Assembly (NCBI GenBank): GCA_020726505.1
Contig: JAHLEZ010000012.1
Coordinates: 2,356,001 to 2,420,000, forward strand
From: Leptodontidium sp. MPI-SDFR-AT-0119
Lineage: Eukaryota > Ascomycota > Leotiomycetes > Helotiales > Leptodontidiaceae
Direction: 5' to 3'
Length of the DNA: 64,000 nucleotides
The notes beneath the pieces are model-generated. The model saw nothing but the letters and a program-made list of their open reading frames with translations. It ran no database searches and was not told where the DNA came from. The translations under genes and the position numbers were made by a program. Position 1 is the stretch's first letter. Each line of letters starts with the position of its first letter. Below, piece after piece: positions 36,601 to 45,921 of this stretch.

Positions 36601-39600
36601 TCTCGACCTGTCAACGTCTCGCCAAACACAACATCATCACTTCCTGTGTATTGCGATGCTACAAGGGCCCATGCGCCACGGATCAGTGTCGCCATTGTGA
36701 ATGGTGAGCCAGCGACTGTTTCGAGGGAAATTTGATGCTCAAGGAATGAGTCTGGAGTTGCCAAGTAATCCCTAAATGGAAGACGTGGAAATTGAGGTCC
36801 AACAGCACCATTCAACTCTCGACGCCAGAAATCCTGCATCGCGACCTCATCTGTGTCCCGCACGTACTTGACAAAGTCCTTCATTTGTGCTTGCAATTCG
36901 AATGGCCGGTCTTGTAAGGCATTGCTCACATTTCGCAACACCAAAGGCTCAGACCAACCATCGTAAAGAACGTGGTGAACAGTCCATACCATGTATTGCT
37001 TTTCGCCCGAATTGATGATGGCGTATCTAGCGAGATCTTGTCCAAGTTCCATCCTCTCTTTGCGATCATCTTCGAGATACTGTGTCAGATCAGTCGCGAA
37101 TCTCCAGGATACGTCACCCTTGAGCACAACTTGTTGAAGACCAGGTTCTTGAAGCTGGGCTAAACGAGTTCTTAGAATTGGGCTGGCTGCGACGACATCT
37201 TCCCATGCTTTCTTCCAGGATTCGAGAGTGATGTTGGATGGTATACATGCGACTCTCTGAGCTATGTACGCTTTGGTTGATCGAATCGAAAAGGTGAAGA
37301 GGGATTCTTGAGTAGGTGTGCATGGATGAATGTCTTCGACAGCTGAGGGATCTGTTCCGCAAGCTTGCGCTGCTTCAAGACATGCACTTTCAACATCCTG
37401 GGAGATCATTGAAAATGCAGCCGTTTCCGCTTTTTCTTCGGAACTACTGATCTTGATTGTGCTCGCCATGGCTTCGAGTGTAGGATTGCCGAATGTGCTG
37501 GTGACTGAGAGATCGAGACCTTGCAATCTACAGACTGACACCAGCTTCATCGCTGTCAGAGACTCGCCACCCAAAGCGAAGAAATTATCCTCCAATCTAA
37601 TGGATTCGTGATCAATCTTCAACACTTCGCTCCATCCCTGTCTCAGTTGACTCTCCAGCTCATTCAATTCGCGAGTCGGAGCGCTCGAAGACCCTTGATC
37701 GAGTTGTCGCAAATCAACAGTGGCTCCGAACGCCCTGAGTCTTTTCCTGTCCGTCTTTCCTGAGATTAGGACAGGTATGTAGCTCGGTGAGATGTACGCA
37801 TTCGGTACCATGTATCGCGGTAAGGTCTCCTTTACATCTGCATCTGCTTTCGCCAATGCTTGACGCAAATCTTCCGAGAGTTCAGCCAGCTTCAGTTCAT
37901 CGTTCGCAAGTCCTTTGGTTGATTGTGGTGCGATAAACGCTACCAACGTTGGCTGTCCTCCTGCTCCCTGTGGTGTGATGACCTCAGCGATCACATTGAT
38001 ATCTGAAGGCAGTCTTGCTTTGAGCTGACTCTCAATCTCGCTGAGTTCCACTCGCTGTCCACGCAATTTCACTTGCGTATCTTGTCTTCCAACAAACACG
38101 ATATTTCCAGAACCATCTGGATCGTACATTCCAATATCTCCAGATTTGTACAGACGTCCTGTCCGGCCTGGGAATTCGTCATGACCAGATGTGAGCCATG
38201 GAGGATCGACAACAAACGCGGCTGCAGTCTTTTCAGGATCATTCAAATACCCTTGGCCAACAATTGGGCCCTCGACAAGCAACTCCCCAACAGCACCGAC
38301 CGGCATCAATCGATTGTGATCATTCGGATCAACAACCCAGATTGCCGCTCCATTCCCTGGTCCAATTGAGATGTAATCTCTGCCAGTCGCAGCGCTGCTG
38401 TTGACTGTACATCCAATCGTACATTCGCAAGGACCATATCCAATAATGATCCTCGTAACCTGACCCCAGAAATTGACATCTCGAGGCGAAGCAGCCTCTC
38501 CTCCAAGACCAAGCCCGCTTAGCGAGGCAATAACATCTGGTTCGAGGATTCGAGCAACCGAAGGCGTCAGACCCGCATAATTGACCTGCATTCTCCGCAT
38601 TGCTCCATTGATGTCATTCAATCGATCTTCGTCTGATGGGATACATAGACAGCCGCCGTTGCCCAGGGTGAGAAGCATACTGTCGATACTGACATCGAAT
38701 GCGTACGACGCGAAATCCAGAACTCTAGACTCCTCTGTGTAACCCACTGCCTTGGCTCTCGGGATCGCGCTGCTCGTGTACGTCTCATGTGATATTTTGA
38801 CACCTTTTGGAGTTCCCGTGCTGCCAGATGTAAAGATGATATACATCAACGCGTCAGACGGCACCTCTTCCAAAACCGGTAACTCCTCGTCCCGAACAAA
38901 AGCTTCTTCATCAATAACAAGCATCTTCCCATCCGACATGATCTCCCTCGCCAAGCCCTCCTGTTTCCGTGAACACACAACCATGCTCGCGCCAACCTGG
39001 ATTCCCATATTCTGTAATCTCGCGACTGGAAGTGATGGGTCCATCATCACCATCGTAGCGCCGGCTTTCATGACCGCCAAAACTGCAACGATTGTCCACC
39101 TCGATTTCTCGAAACACAAAGGCATGAAATCATGCAGCTTCACACCCATTTCGCGCAATCTCCCAGCTGCAATACTCGAATACCGATCAATCTGCCCATA
39201 AGTCAAGTCACCGTCCCAGGAAGCGATTGCGATTTTATCGGGGTGTGTTTGTGCGCGTGCGCTTATCATGTCGTGCATGCAGGAATTGTATGTTGGTGGC
39301 AGAGGTGATGTCCAGCTCCATATTGAGGAGAGATCGCTTTGTGTTGGGGCGAGTGTTGACGAAATTGTGCTTTCTGGGGAGGAGATACAGATGCGGATCG
39401 TGTCGACTAGTGTTGAGATGTGATGTGAGATTGTGAATGGGAGGATATTGTTCGGATACCGCACAGCTTTGATCTCTAGATTATTGTCTTGGAAGCGCAA
39501 CTCAAGTTGCAGGCCCTTTAAAGTCAGTATCGCGTTTTTAATCTGTAGGGAATCGCTCACCTCTTTCTCTTCACTTTCAGAAGAGGCACTGCTCAGAAGT

Positions 39601-39968
39601 AACGAGACATTTCTCTCCTCCACACTCCTCGGCGAAACAGCTTGTATATACCTCGCAATCGCAGTACTCGCATCTCCAACTGTACTTTCCACCCCCGGCA
39701 TTACCTCCTCCATCTTCAAACATCGCATCGCAGTTTCTTGCTCTACGCCATCTTCGCGATCGAGATACGCCCAGTCGAAATTTACTGTCCCTTCTCTTGT
39801 GCGCAGGAGAACGATCAGCCAGGCGAGGAGGATAATTTCTTCCCGAGTGTTCGTTGGTGTGGGTTCTGAAGCTGCGAGATTGGGGATGCTGAATGATGTG
39901 AAGGTATTCCCTTTCACTTGGAGCTCTGGGGCCTGCGTGGCTAATTCTTCGACTTGGATTGAGCCCAT
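33648..39968 (-). CDS. NPS6: Extracellular-siderophore NRPS, NPS6/SidD type (A-T-C-dA-T-C)
   Basis: An intronless gene of 2,106 residues, the usual size for NPS6/SidD. After a 220-residue N-terminal region, an adenylation domain shows IIFTSGSTGTPKGV (about 376), GRQDTQVKLRGQRVELSEIE and the catalytic-Lys core ISGKTDRKRL. A first carrier domain has DNFFALGGESLTAMK (about 796). The first condensation domain has HHVLYDG (about 1001). A shortened second adenylation domain (about 1330-1530) keeps GRTGKVQSTGD and FVGRKENVLLVQGHAVDI but lacks the A3 loop. The second carrier has DNFFRLGGDSVLAMK (about 1584) and the last condensation domain has SHAQYDG (about 1796). Known family members link and cyclise N5-acyl-N5-hydroxyornithine units into fusarinine- or coprogen-type siderophores. 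The exact product cannot be read from sequence. GATA elements lie 1.15-2.1 kb upstream. Confidence 0.93.
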   Translation of the reverse strand: MGSIQVEELATQAPELQVKGNTFTSFSIPNLAASEPTPTNTREEIILLAWLIVLLRTREGTVNFDWAYLDREDGVEQETAMRCLKMEEVMPGVESTVGDASTAIARYIQAVSPRSVEERNVSLLLSSASSESEEKEVSDSLQIKNAILTLKGLQLELRFQDNNLEIKAVRYPNNILPFTISHHISTLVDTIRICISSPESTISSTLAPTQSDLSSIWSWTSPLPPTYNSCMHDMISARAQTHPDKIAIASWDGDLTYGQIDRYSSIAAGRLREMGVKLHDFMPLCFEKSRWTIVAVLAVMKAGATMVMMDPSLPVARLQNMGIQVGASMVVCSRKQEGLAREIMSDGKMLVIDEEAFVRDEELPVLEEVPSDALMYIIFTSGSTGTPKGVKISHETYTSSAIPRAKAVGYTEESRVLDFASYAFDVSIDSMLLTLGNGGCLCIPSDEDRLNDINGAMRRMQVNYAGLTPSVARILEPDVIASLSGLGLGGEAASPRDVNFWGQVTRIIIGYGPCECTIGCTVNSSAATGRDYISIGPGNGAAIWVVDPNDHNRLMPVGAVGELLVEGPIVGQGYLNDPEKTAAAFVVDPPWLTSGHDEFPGRTGRLYKSGDIGMYDPDGSGNIVFVGRQDTQVKLRGQRVELSEIESQLKARLPSDINVIAEVITPQGAGGQPTLVAFIAPQSTKGLANDELKLAELSEDLRQALAKADADVKETLPRYMVPNAYISPSYIPVLISGKTDRKRLRAFGATVDLRQLDQGSSSAPTRELNELESQLRQGWSEVLKIDHESIRLEDNFFALGGESLTAMKLVSVCRLQGLDLSVTSTFGNPTLEAMASTIKISSSEEKAETAAFSMISQDVESACLEAAQACGTDPSAVEDIHPCTPTQESLFTFSIRSTKAYIAQRVACIPSNITLESWKKAWEDVVAASPILRTRLAQLQEPGLQQVVLKGDVSWRFATDLTQYLEDDRKERMELGQDLARYAIINSGEKQYMVWTVHHVLYDGWSEPLVLRNVSNALQDRPFELQAQMKDFVKYVRDTDEVAMQDFWRRELNGAVGPQFPRLPFRDYLATPDSFLEHQISLETVAGSPFTMATLIRGAWALVASQYTGSDDVVFGETLTGRDIPLAGVEGIVGPLIATVPARIRIHRTTTVESYLQTVQQSILARTPYQHMGWQNIRKVSKDAQHASEAGTGLVIQPEPEYAGSELGFEYGDVVREALHFNPYPLMVAFGIRKGGLRVCANFDSSLIEIGQMERMLVQLEVACSQLSKGLSRKLDEISCLPEVELNRIWQWNQTPPLVLNQSNLRAHVLVQPGSTYPRAIIPWVCDPRNSSLLSPIGCVGELWLEGAVPGEAVESPAWLVAGSSEYPGRTGKVQSTGDMVELREDGSLVFVGRKENVLLVQGHAVDIPGLEAHVARHLPPRIRSAAVVLNSSDPDPDPELVVFIEQQHSEEGVIELLSAPHEVTLDSGFQTTISAKVPISLVATIKKLDKSVEESLPSHMVPSSYVVVDKLPGNESIIDHPLLNQLASNIPTNILIQLAVGFAEAWMKTAQSNLTVTEDILRSAWAKILGINPAQIDVEDNFFRLGGDSVLAMKLVSSLRVQGHVLSVADIFNHMRLGDAAKVLKVNQVLQQKVQPYKPFSTLGRSDIDLFLSDVVQQKLADPSWVVRDVSPVTDSQALDIKGTIRELRTSIQYTMLYLEKGIDREKLFRACKDLIKTHNILRTVFIEHESKFLQVVIKDLDSPVAMHQTEDDLEKYVTELCAAEIEVDFKLGSSFLKLFHVEGKEGECLIIGLSHAQYDGNSLPVVLRDLEALYTGENVVESEPFSSYMARIGDGSLQTKAITYWRSLLHGSALSVLEGTSVQPTDKAIFRTKSVNISQRPEEITTANLLTAAWALVLARRLQKPDVTFGSITSGRNIDFANVENVMGPCYQFTPIRVSFESRWTAMDLLRFVQSQSAESSAHDFLGFEKISKQCTEWSSDTQFFDSIVHHQDFEDFDTMPFAGGSARVEILNPHGDAAYPLKVASFVKNGQTCVGVVGSERDVAFVDSSLDELAATVEELATRRDHVLLDGIFKISDIEEKREEEVTERSRSVSVDVELAMLP

Positions 39969-40547
39969 TGTACCGGCAGTAGGCTTTCCCCTGGTTTTGT
40001 CTGCTCTTGTCTTCGATTCTAGTCTCGCTTCGTCTTCAGATTTGGTCTTCAGGTTTTGTCTTCAAGGTACCATAATTTCTCAGTCCCAAATCTCACAAGT
40101 CAGTCGGTTCGTATCGTTTCTTTCGGTTCAAAAGTCGCAAGAGGCGGATTTAAATCGGGCAGCTACTCCTTCTCAGTCAGCGTCTTTTCCTTTTCACTGG
40201 TCTATCCAAAACAAAGCAGCAAATTCAGCTCAGTCCAAATAAAAAGAAACTGAATGGCGGATCCCAAGCCACCGTACGTACCTATTTCACAGTATCTGAG
40301 GGGCTTACAAGCACAAAAAGGAAACAAAAAGCGCCTGAAGCTCGTCACAGATTCCTTTCAATTGGTCAAACAAATGGGCAAGTGACAGCTCTTAGAAATG
40401 AGATCACCTCCATCATCGCAAGTACCGCCTCCCTAGCTAGGTAAGTATCTACAGCCAAGTTACCTTACCTACAGCTCCATCCCAAGGTCGCACATCTAGC
40501 TCGGCATTGTTTCGCAGTGTGTTAAAGCAGCGTGTCTTCGGAGGGGT

Positions 40548-40600
40548 AGTCGGCAGACTAGAGCTAGAGCTAGGGTTCATCTACCCCCCGTCTGCCGACT
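40548..40600. repeat. Perfect 11-bp inverted repeat in the divergent promoter
   Basis: AGTCGGCAGAC at 40548-40558 and GTCTGCCGACT at 40590-40600 are exact reverse complements separated by 31 bp. The spacer contains a duplicated AGAGCT-type motif. It may be a binding site for a dimeric regulator or a hairpin in a leader transcript. Confidence 0.6.
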
Positions 40601-41121
40601 TCATCCATGTGCATTGTGCAGTCAGACAGGACATGTCATGCACGCGCAGCTTTCTTTGGGTCTTCTCCGTTCTTTTTCGGCTGATCCACCTTGCTCGTGT
40701 CCAAGTATTGATCGAGAACAAGGCGAGATCGGTCCGGGTATACTCGCTGAGTTGAGTTGTTGTCTTGTTTTATTTTCTTTTGAATCCCAAAGGAAGGGTA
40801 TTTTACGTTTTTGCGGTTCCTATACCTTGGTTCTGGTACCGATATTCAAAAGAAAGCATGTCCTGACTCATTTCCATCCATCTAGATACATACCAAGCGG
40901 TTACAGAGTCCCACTAAAGAAATCATCACCAAATCAACTCAGTGCGCACACGTCGTCAAGAAGCAACTCCGCAGATCTCAGTCTCCACCACATGAAAAAA
41001 TTCTAGGACAAACCCTGAACCAACCCGTCTTTGCATGCGTCCAACAATAATCTGCAAGCGCATATGCATGTGGATGTGGACGAGGACAAGGACGGCACGG
41101 CAAAGGCGGCGGGCGGACGGG

Positions 41122-41160
41122 ATCTGATAACCTAATAATATAATCTAATCAGATTAGATT
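41122..41160 (-). promoter_or_regulatory. GATA elements, NPS6-proximal cluster
   Basis: ATCTGATAA at 41122-41130 is an exact SreA-type site. At 41143-41154, ATCTAATCAGAT is the reverse complement of ATCTGATTAGAT and is followed by TAGATT. They lie about 1.16 kb upstream of the NPS6 start. Confidence 0.65.
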
Positions 41161-41733
41161 TTGCGCTCTGGTTGGCTGAGAGTGGGATGGGTGTGTGAGG
41201 AGCGAAGTGGGAAAACGGTCTCCGATGCCGTTGCCGGTCGGCAGAGGGAATGAATGAAGCTGGGCATTGCTTGGCCTTTGTGAAAAGTTTTGCTGGTGGG
41301 AATTGTGGCGTTCCTGGTCGTGATTCGTGAGTTGTGATGGTTTTGATGTGGAGTCTTGGGCGCTGGGGTTTGGGGACTTGAACTGAGCCTGGCAGTAGGA
41401 ACAGTTATCTCTTCGCGGCCTGCTCGTTGATGGCAAGGCTGGATATTCGTTGACACGATTCCGTTTTGATTTCTTGAGTTCGATGGGATTTCAATATCCC
41501 CATCTGTCGCTTCGTCCCTACAGCCATCGTAGAGATGCACAACCAGATAGCCGTTTCCTTTCCATTTCCTTCGCCTGTCATAAATACGATCACGCAGCCG
41601 ACAGCTTGTATTCCCAAGACCAAGACGAAGGTGTCAAGGATGTGGACGGATATTATTTGTATCCACATCGAACCATTTTACTAATCCCAGTCTGAGTTCA
41701 GTCCCCACAGAAACGAGCGGCACAGGTGGCATC

Positions 41734-41763
41734 ATCTAATCAGATCATCTCATCTTATCAGAT
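41734..41763 (-). promoter_or_regulatory. Pair of composite GATA elements
   Basis: Two minus-oriented copies lie side by side: 41734-41745 (ATCTAATCAGAT) and 41752-41763 (ATCTTATCAGAT, containing ATCTGATAA on the minus strand). They sit roughly midway between NPS6 and the transporter. Confidence 0.7.
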
Positions 41764-42049
41764 GACCTCCCGGACCGAATTCTCCTCTCCCAAGACCCAA
41801 GAGAAAAAAAAAGCAATGCTTGTCAAACACACAAGCTCCGTCGAAGGATATCTTAGGGAAAAGATGAGCTGTGCAGAAGCTTGAGTCGACACAAGCACTC
41901 GTGGGTCTGTCAATCGTCAGATATCCCAGATATCCCAACAATTACCAACACTACACATTATTTCCTGAACAAAACAATTCGATCCGCCCTCGCAATCAAC
42001 AAGTCCTCGGCCTTCAAATCCAATCAAGTCTGGTGTGTGAAAATATCGA

Positions 42050-42061
42050 ATCTGATTAGAT
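42050..42061 (+). promoter_or_regulatory. Composite GATA element, transporter-proximal
   Basis: ATCTGATTAGAT followed by AA, 618 bp upstream of the transporter start. It points toward that gene. Confidence 0.65.
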
Positions 42062-42678
42062 AAAAGCTTGCCCGTTCTCGAATTCCTCCCCCACTTCGTT
42101 CAACACCACCACCAATCGATGCAACCGCACCAGCCGTCCCCTACCCTGTGGCTTGTTGTCTTCGGGGCAAACAAACCTCCTCAAATACACACCCCTGGAG
42201 GAAACAATTCCGGCCTATGAGACACATTTGCGCAAACAGGGGACTCGCCACAATAAGCCTCTATGCAGCTAGATGGACCAGTTGGATTTAGATCTAGCTT
42301 TCAAAAACCAACATCCAGCCTCCTCTAGAGCTTCCAAGCCTAGCAACATGGATTGAGATAATTCCCTGAGCTTGGTCCCTGATTTCGGATGTCCCTTTCC
42401 TTTTTATTTTCTTCACATGGGTTGGCATCTGTTGGTAACCGCGGGTGGATTGAGTCGGGTTGTGATGTGATGCGCTGCGATGCACTGCACTGCACTGCTG
42501 TGGAGTGGTCCCCAATCTTCTTTCTATGGGTCTCGATCTACTGCGTCGCCAAGTCTGAGGAGTACTAGTAGACAAGCTCCCCTGCCCTGTCCTGCCCTCG
42601 ATCTGAAGCTTTGTCTGAAGCTCTGTTCCTCACAATCACTCCAACTGCAACTGCATTGCCGACGATACAGCAGTAGCC

Positions 42679-44620
42679 ATGTCAGCTTCAACTTTCTCCA
42701 GATTCAAGCCGGATTTCCTTCGCAAGAAGGAAGAGACAGCTGCTGTAGATTCGACTTTGCCTGTAGATGACAAGAATCCCGCAACTGTCACTGGTGACGG
42801 GATTGCTCGAACCCAGGAACCAGCAAGTGATGATCCTGAGAAAGATGTTGTCCCTGCTGAGGATGCCCAACGTGGTGTTCAACAAGTCGAAGCTGTCACT
42901 TTGACGTGGACTAAACCATACCTCATTGCCGTGTTCTTCAAGTAAGTCTTGAACTCTCCACGAAACTCCAGAACTGACAATCTGTAGTATGTGGATGTTG
43001 TACTTTGTCAACGCCATGCAATCGTCGATTCTGTACAATCTCTTGCCTTTCGCGACCAGTGCTTTCGAAGCACATTCTTTGTTGACTGTCATCTACATTG
43101 TCTCCAACAGTATGACTGCAGCCATTTACATTCCACTTGCCAAGATGTTGGATCTTTGGGGTCGTGCAGAGGGGTTCCTTCTCATGGTTGGTTTCGCGAC
43201 TTTGGGAATGATCCTCATGGCTTCCAGCAATGGAATTACAACCTTCTGCGTTGCTCAGGTAAGAAACTCGTATCACTTTATATCCCCAGCTAACAATTCA
43301 GGTCTTCTACTCCATCGGATTCGGTGGTTTGATTTACAGCGTCGATGTCATCACAGCCGATGTATCCAAGCTCAAGAACAGAGGTCTCGCATACGCTTTC
43401 ACCTCCTCACCATACATCATCACCGCATTCGCTGGATCCAAAGTATCAGACGAATTCTACTACAATGTCAGCTGGAGATGGGGATTCGGTGCTTTCTCAA
43501 TCATCCTCCCATTCGTCGCTGCTCCTCTCTTCTTCATCTTGAAGATCCATCTCAAGAAAGCCGAGAGTCACGGTCTTGTTGTCCGTGAACGCAGCGGCCG
43601 ATCTCTCGGTCAGAATATCTGGTTCTACGTCCAAGAATTCGATGGTAAGATTCCCACTCAATTCAACCTTCCTAGCTGACCTCTCCAGCCCTCGGAGTGT
43701 TCCTCTTCGCCTCCGGTCTGACCATCTTCCTCCTCCCCTTCACCCTTGCAGACACCGCCCCTCAAGGCTGGAAATCCGGCTACATCATCTCCATGATAAT
43801 CGTCGGTTTCGTTCTCCTCGTCCTCTTCGGGCTGCACGAATCCTTCCTCGCCAAACAACCCTTCCTGAACGTCAACCTGCTCACAAACCGCACCGTCATC
43901 GGAGCCTGTTCCCTCTGCACAACCTACCAAATCTCATACTACTGCTGGAACTCCTACTTCTCCTCCTTCCTCCAAGTAGTCTCCAATCTCTCCATCGCAG
44001 AAGCAGGATACGTCGGCTCGACCTTCGACGTCCTCTCCGGCGCTCTCCTCCTCGGCGTCGGTCTCCTCATCCGCAAGACCGGCTACTTTAAATGGCTCCT
44101 CTACTTTGCCGTACCACTCTACATCTTCGCACAAGGTCTCATGATCCATTTCCGCCAGCCAAACCAATACATCGGCTACATCGTCATGTGTCAGATCTTC
44201 ATCTCCGTCGGCGGCGCCATAATCATCATCTGCGAACAACTCGCCGTCCTCGCCGCCTCAGACCATCAACACGTCGCCGCTGTCCTAGCCCTCCTCTACG
44301 TCTCAGGTAACATCGGCGGTGCGGTTGGAAACTCTATTTGTGGTGCTATCTGGACCAACACTTTCCCTGAGGCGCTGATGCGTTTCCTCCCTGAAGAGTC
44401 ACAGGCGGATTTCGATACCATCTATGGTGATCTCGATACCCAGCTTAGTTATGCCGTTGGTTCACCTACCAGAATCGGCATCCAGAAGGCGTATGGATAT
44501 GCCCAGGAGAAGATGCTCATCGCGGGTACTTGTATCATGGTCCTTTCTTTCGTGTGGGTTCTTATGATTAGGAATATCAATGTTGCGAAGATTTCTCAGA
44601 CCAAGGGTACTGTCTTTTAG
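42679..44620 (+). CDS. Siderophore-iron transporter, MFS/SIT family (MirB/MirD-like)
   Basis: Four exons, 42679-42941, 42988-43258, 43302-43644 and 43689-44620, joined through introns of 46, 43 and 44 nt, give 602 residues. About 80 hydrophilic N-terminal residues precede 14 predicted membrane helices, the layout of fungal SIT transporters. Recognisable segments include YFVNAMQSSILYNLLPFATS, VFYSIGFGGLIYSVDVITAD, LLTNRTVIGACS and the extracellular loop near the C-terminus with LSYAVGSPTRIGIQKAYGYA, strongly typical of the family. SIT proteins import ferri-siderophores into the cell with proton symport. Its divergent position to the NPS6-type synthetase and the shared GATA elements suggest uptake of the locus product. 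Confidence 0.93.
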
Positions 44621-45921
44621 GTTTGTGGTTGTAGTCGTGGTTGGTGGTGGGTTGATTTTTTTTTGAGTGTGGGCGTCGCGCCTGAGATGGCTTGGGCGGA
44701 TGGGAGTGTCGAGGCTATTTCGTAGACCTTTAATTTTGATCTTAGCCTGATGAGATATCCAATTGAAAAGTTAGAATGTATTATCCCGCGGCGTTGTGAG
44801 AATTGGTTTTGGTGCTCACATCCAGGAGCAGGTGTTGGTTGGGGCTGGTCAACGTCGATGCCTGCTCACTTCATCCACCAAGCTGAACACCTACGCTCCC
44901 CTCGACTTGATTTGATCAAGTCCATTCTTGCTGCCTACTTTGTGAAATTTACACACACGCATGGATCTTAGCAAGAGGACGTTACGGAGAATACCGAGTT
45001 CCTCCCTTGCTTGCTGTCCCAGTTTTCCCAGTCTGCTCGATCCGATTCCCAAATTCGACAAGGAAGATTCAATCCTTATTGATAGATCAGAGGGTTTTAT
45101 TTCAAGACTCCCAGAGGTGTCAGCTAGGCATTTCAACTCCCCTTTCCAAACTTCTGGGCGTGATTAGTTCTGGCTTCGACTTGGTGGGTTGGTGGCGTGG
45201 AAGGTTTTCATCTCTCCTCTTCAAGAGACCCACACACACCCCCAACCACGCCCATATAAACCCAGATAAGCAATGAAAATCTCAAAGTAAATTGTGCACT
45301 CAAAGATCTAAATCGTCAGATTCAAAACTTACTCCTAAGATTTATTTGCCAATTAGTCGTGATGTGTCTCCCCTTCCGGAATCTACAGCCATTTCCTTAA
45401 GCTGTAGCCTGCCACAAAATCTCAACTCCTTGCATTGCACAAGACCTAGTAAACAAATCCAATCTCCTTTCTATCAATGACTTGACTGTTAATTGTCTTA
45501 TCTTCTGGTCGGGTGCTTTTAATTGAAAGTGACTGAATGCTGTTGAAGTGTTCTTGTCAAATTAAAACCAAATCCCATTCCTGTATTAGAAGCACAGAGT
45601 TCTTCAAACACAGAATCTCAACTTCTAAATTAATGGGTTCTCGATAGGGTAAAGATGGAAAATGTTCTGGAAGTCGAGACGGTTGGGTAGAACCAGCCGG
45701 AATTTACCAGCGAACTGAGAGAAAGCCTTTGAGCAATTTCATGATCTGAGTTGAGAAAATTTCGTTCGATTTGAATAATCGCAGAAGCGGAACAGAATTT
45801 CAAGCAACACAAGTATGTTCTGAGCAATCAAAGGCCATCCCCAACAACACGCCGCCCTCCATCCCCTCAATGATCACACCACAAGCTCACCCTCCAGCAA
45901 ACCCATTCCCCAGAATAAAGT
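44621..45921. other. Convergent intergenic region, no gene seen
   Basis: About 1.3 kb between two converging 3' ends. It holds short open frames without family character. Nothing supportable was found. Confidence 0.45.

Larger units (their letters stand above)
39969..42678. other. 2.7-kb divergent promoter shared by NPS6 and the siderophore transporter
   Basis: No credible gene lies between the two divergent starts. The region carries four exact composite GATA elements, one simple ATCTGATAA site, an 11-bp-arm inverted repeat at 40548-40600, and a CCAAT box at 42112-42116. Long CT and GA runs suggest leaders on both sides. Confidence 0.6.

Noticed and set aside
39433..40242. Plus-strand 269-residue open frame
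   Set aside because: Antisense to the conserved N-terminal region of the NPS6 synthetase, with no family character.
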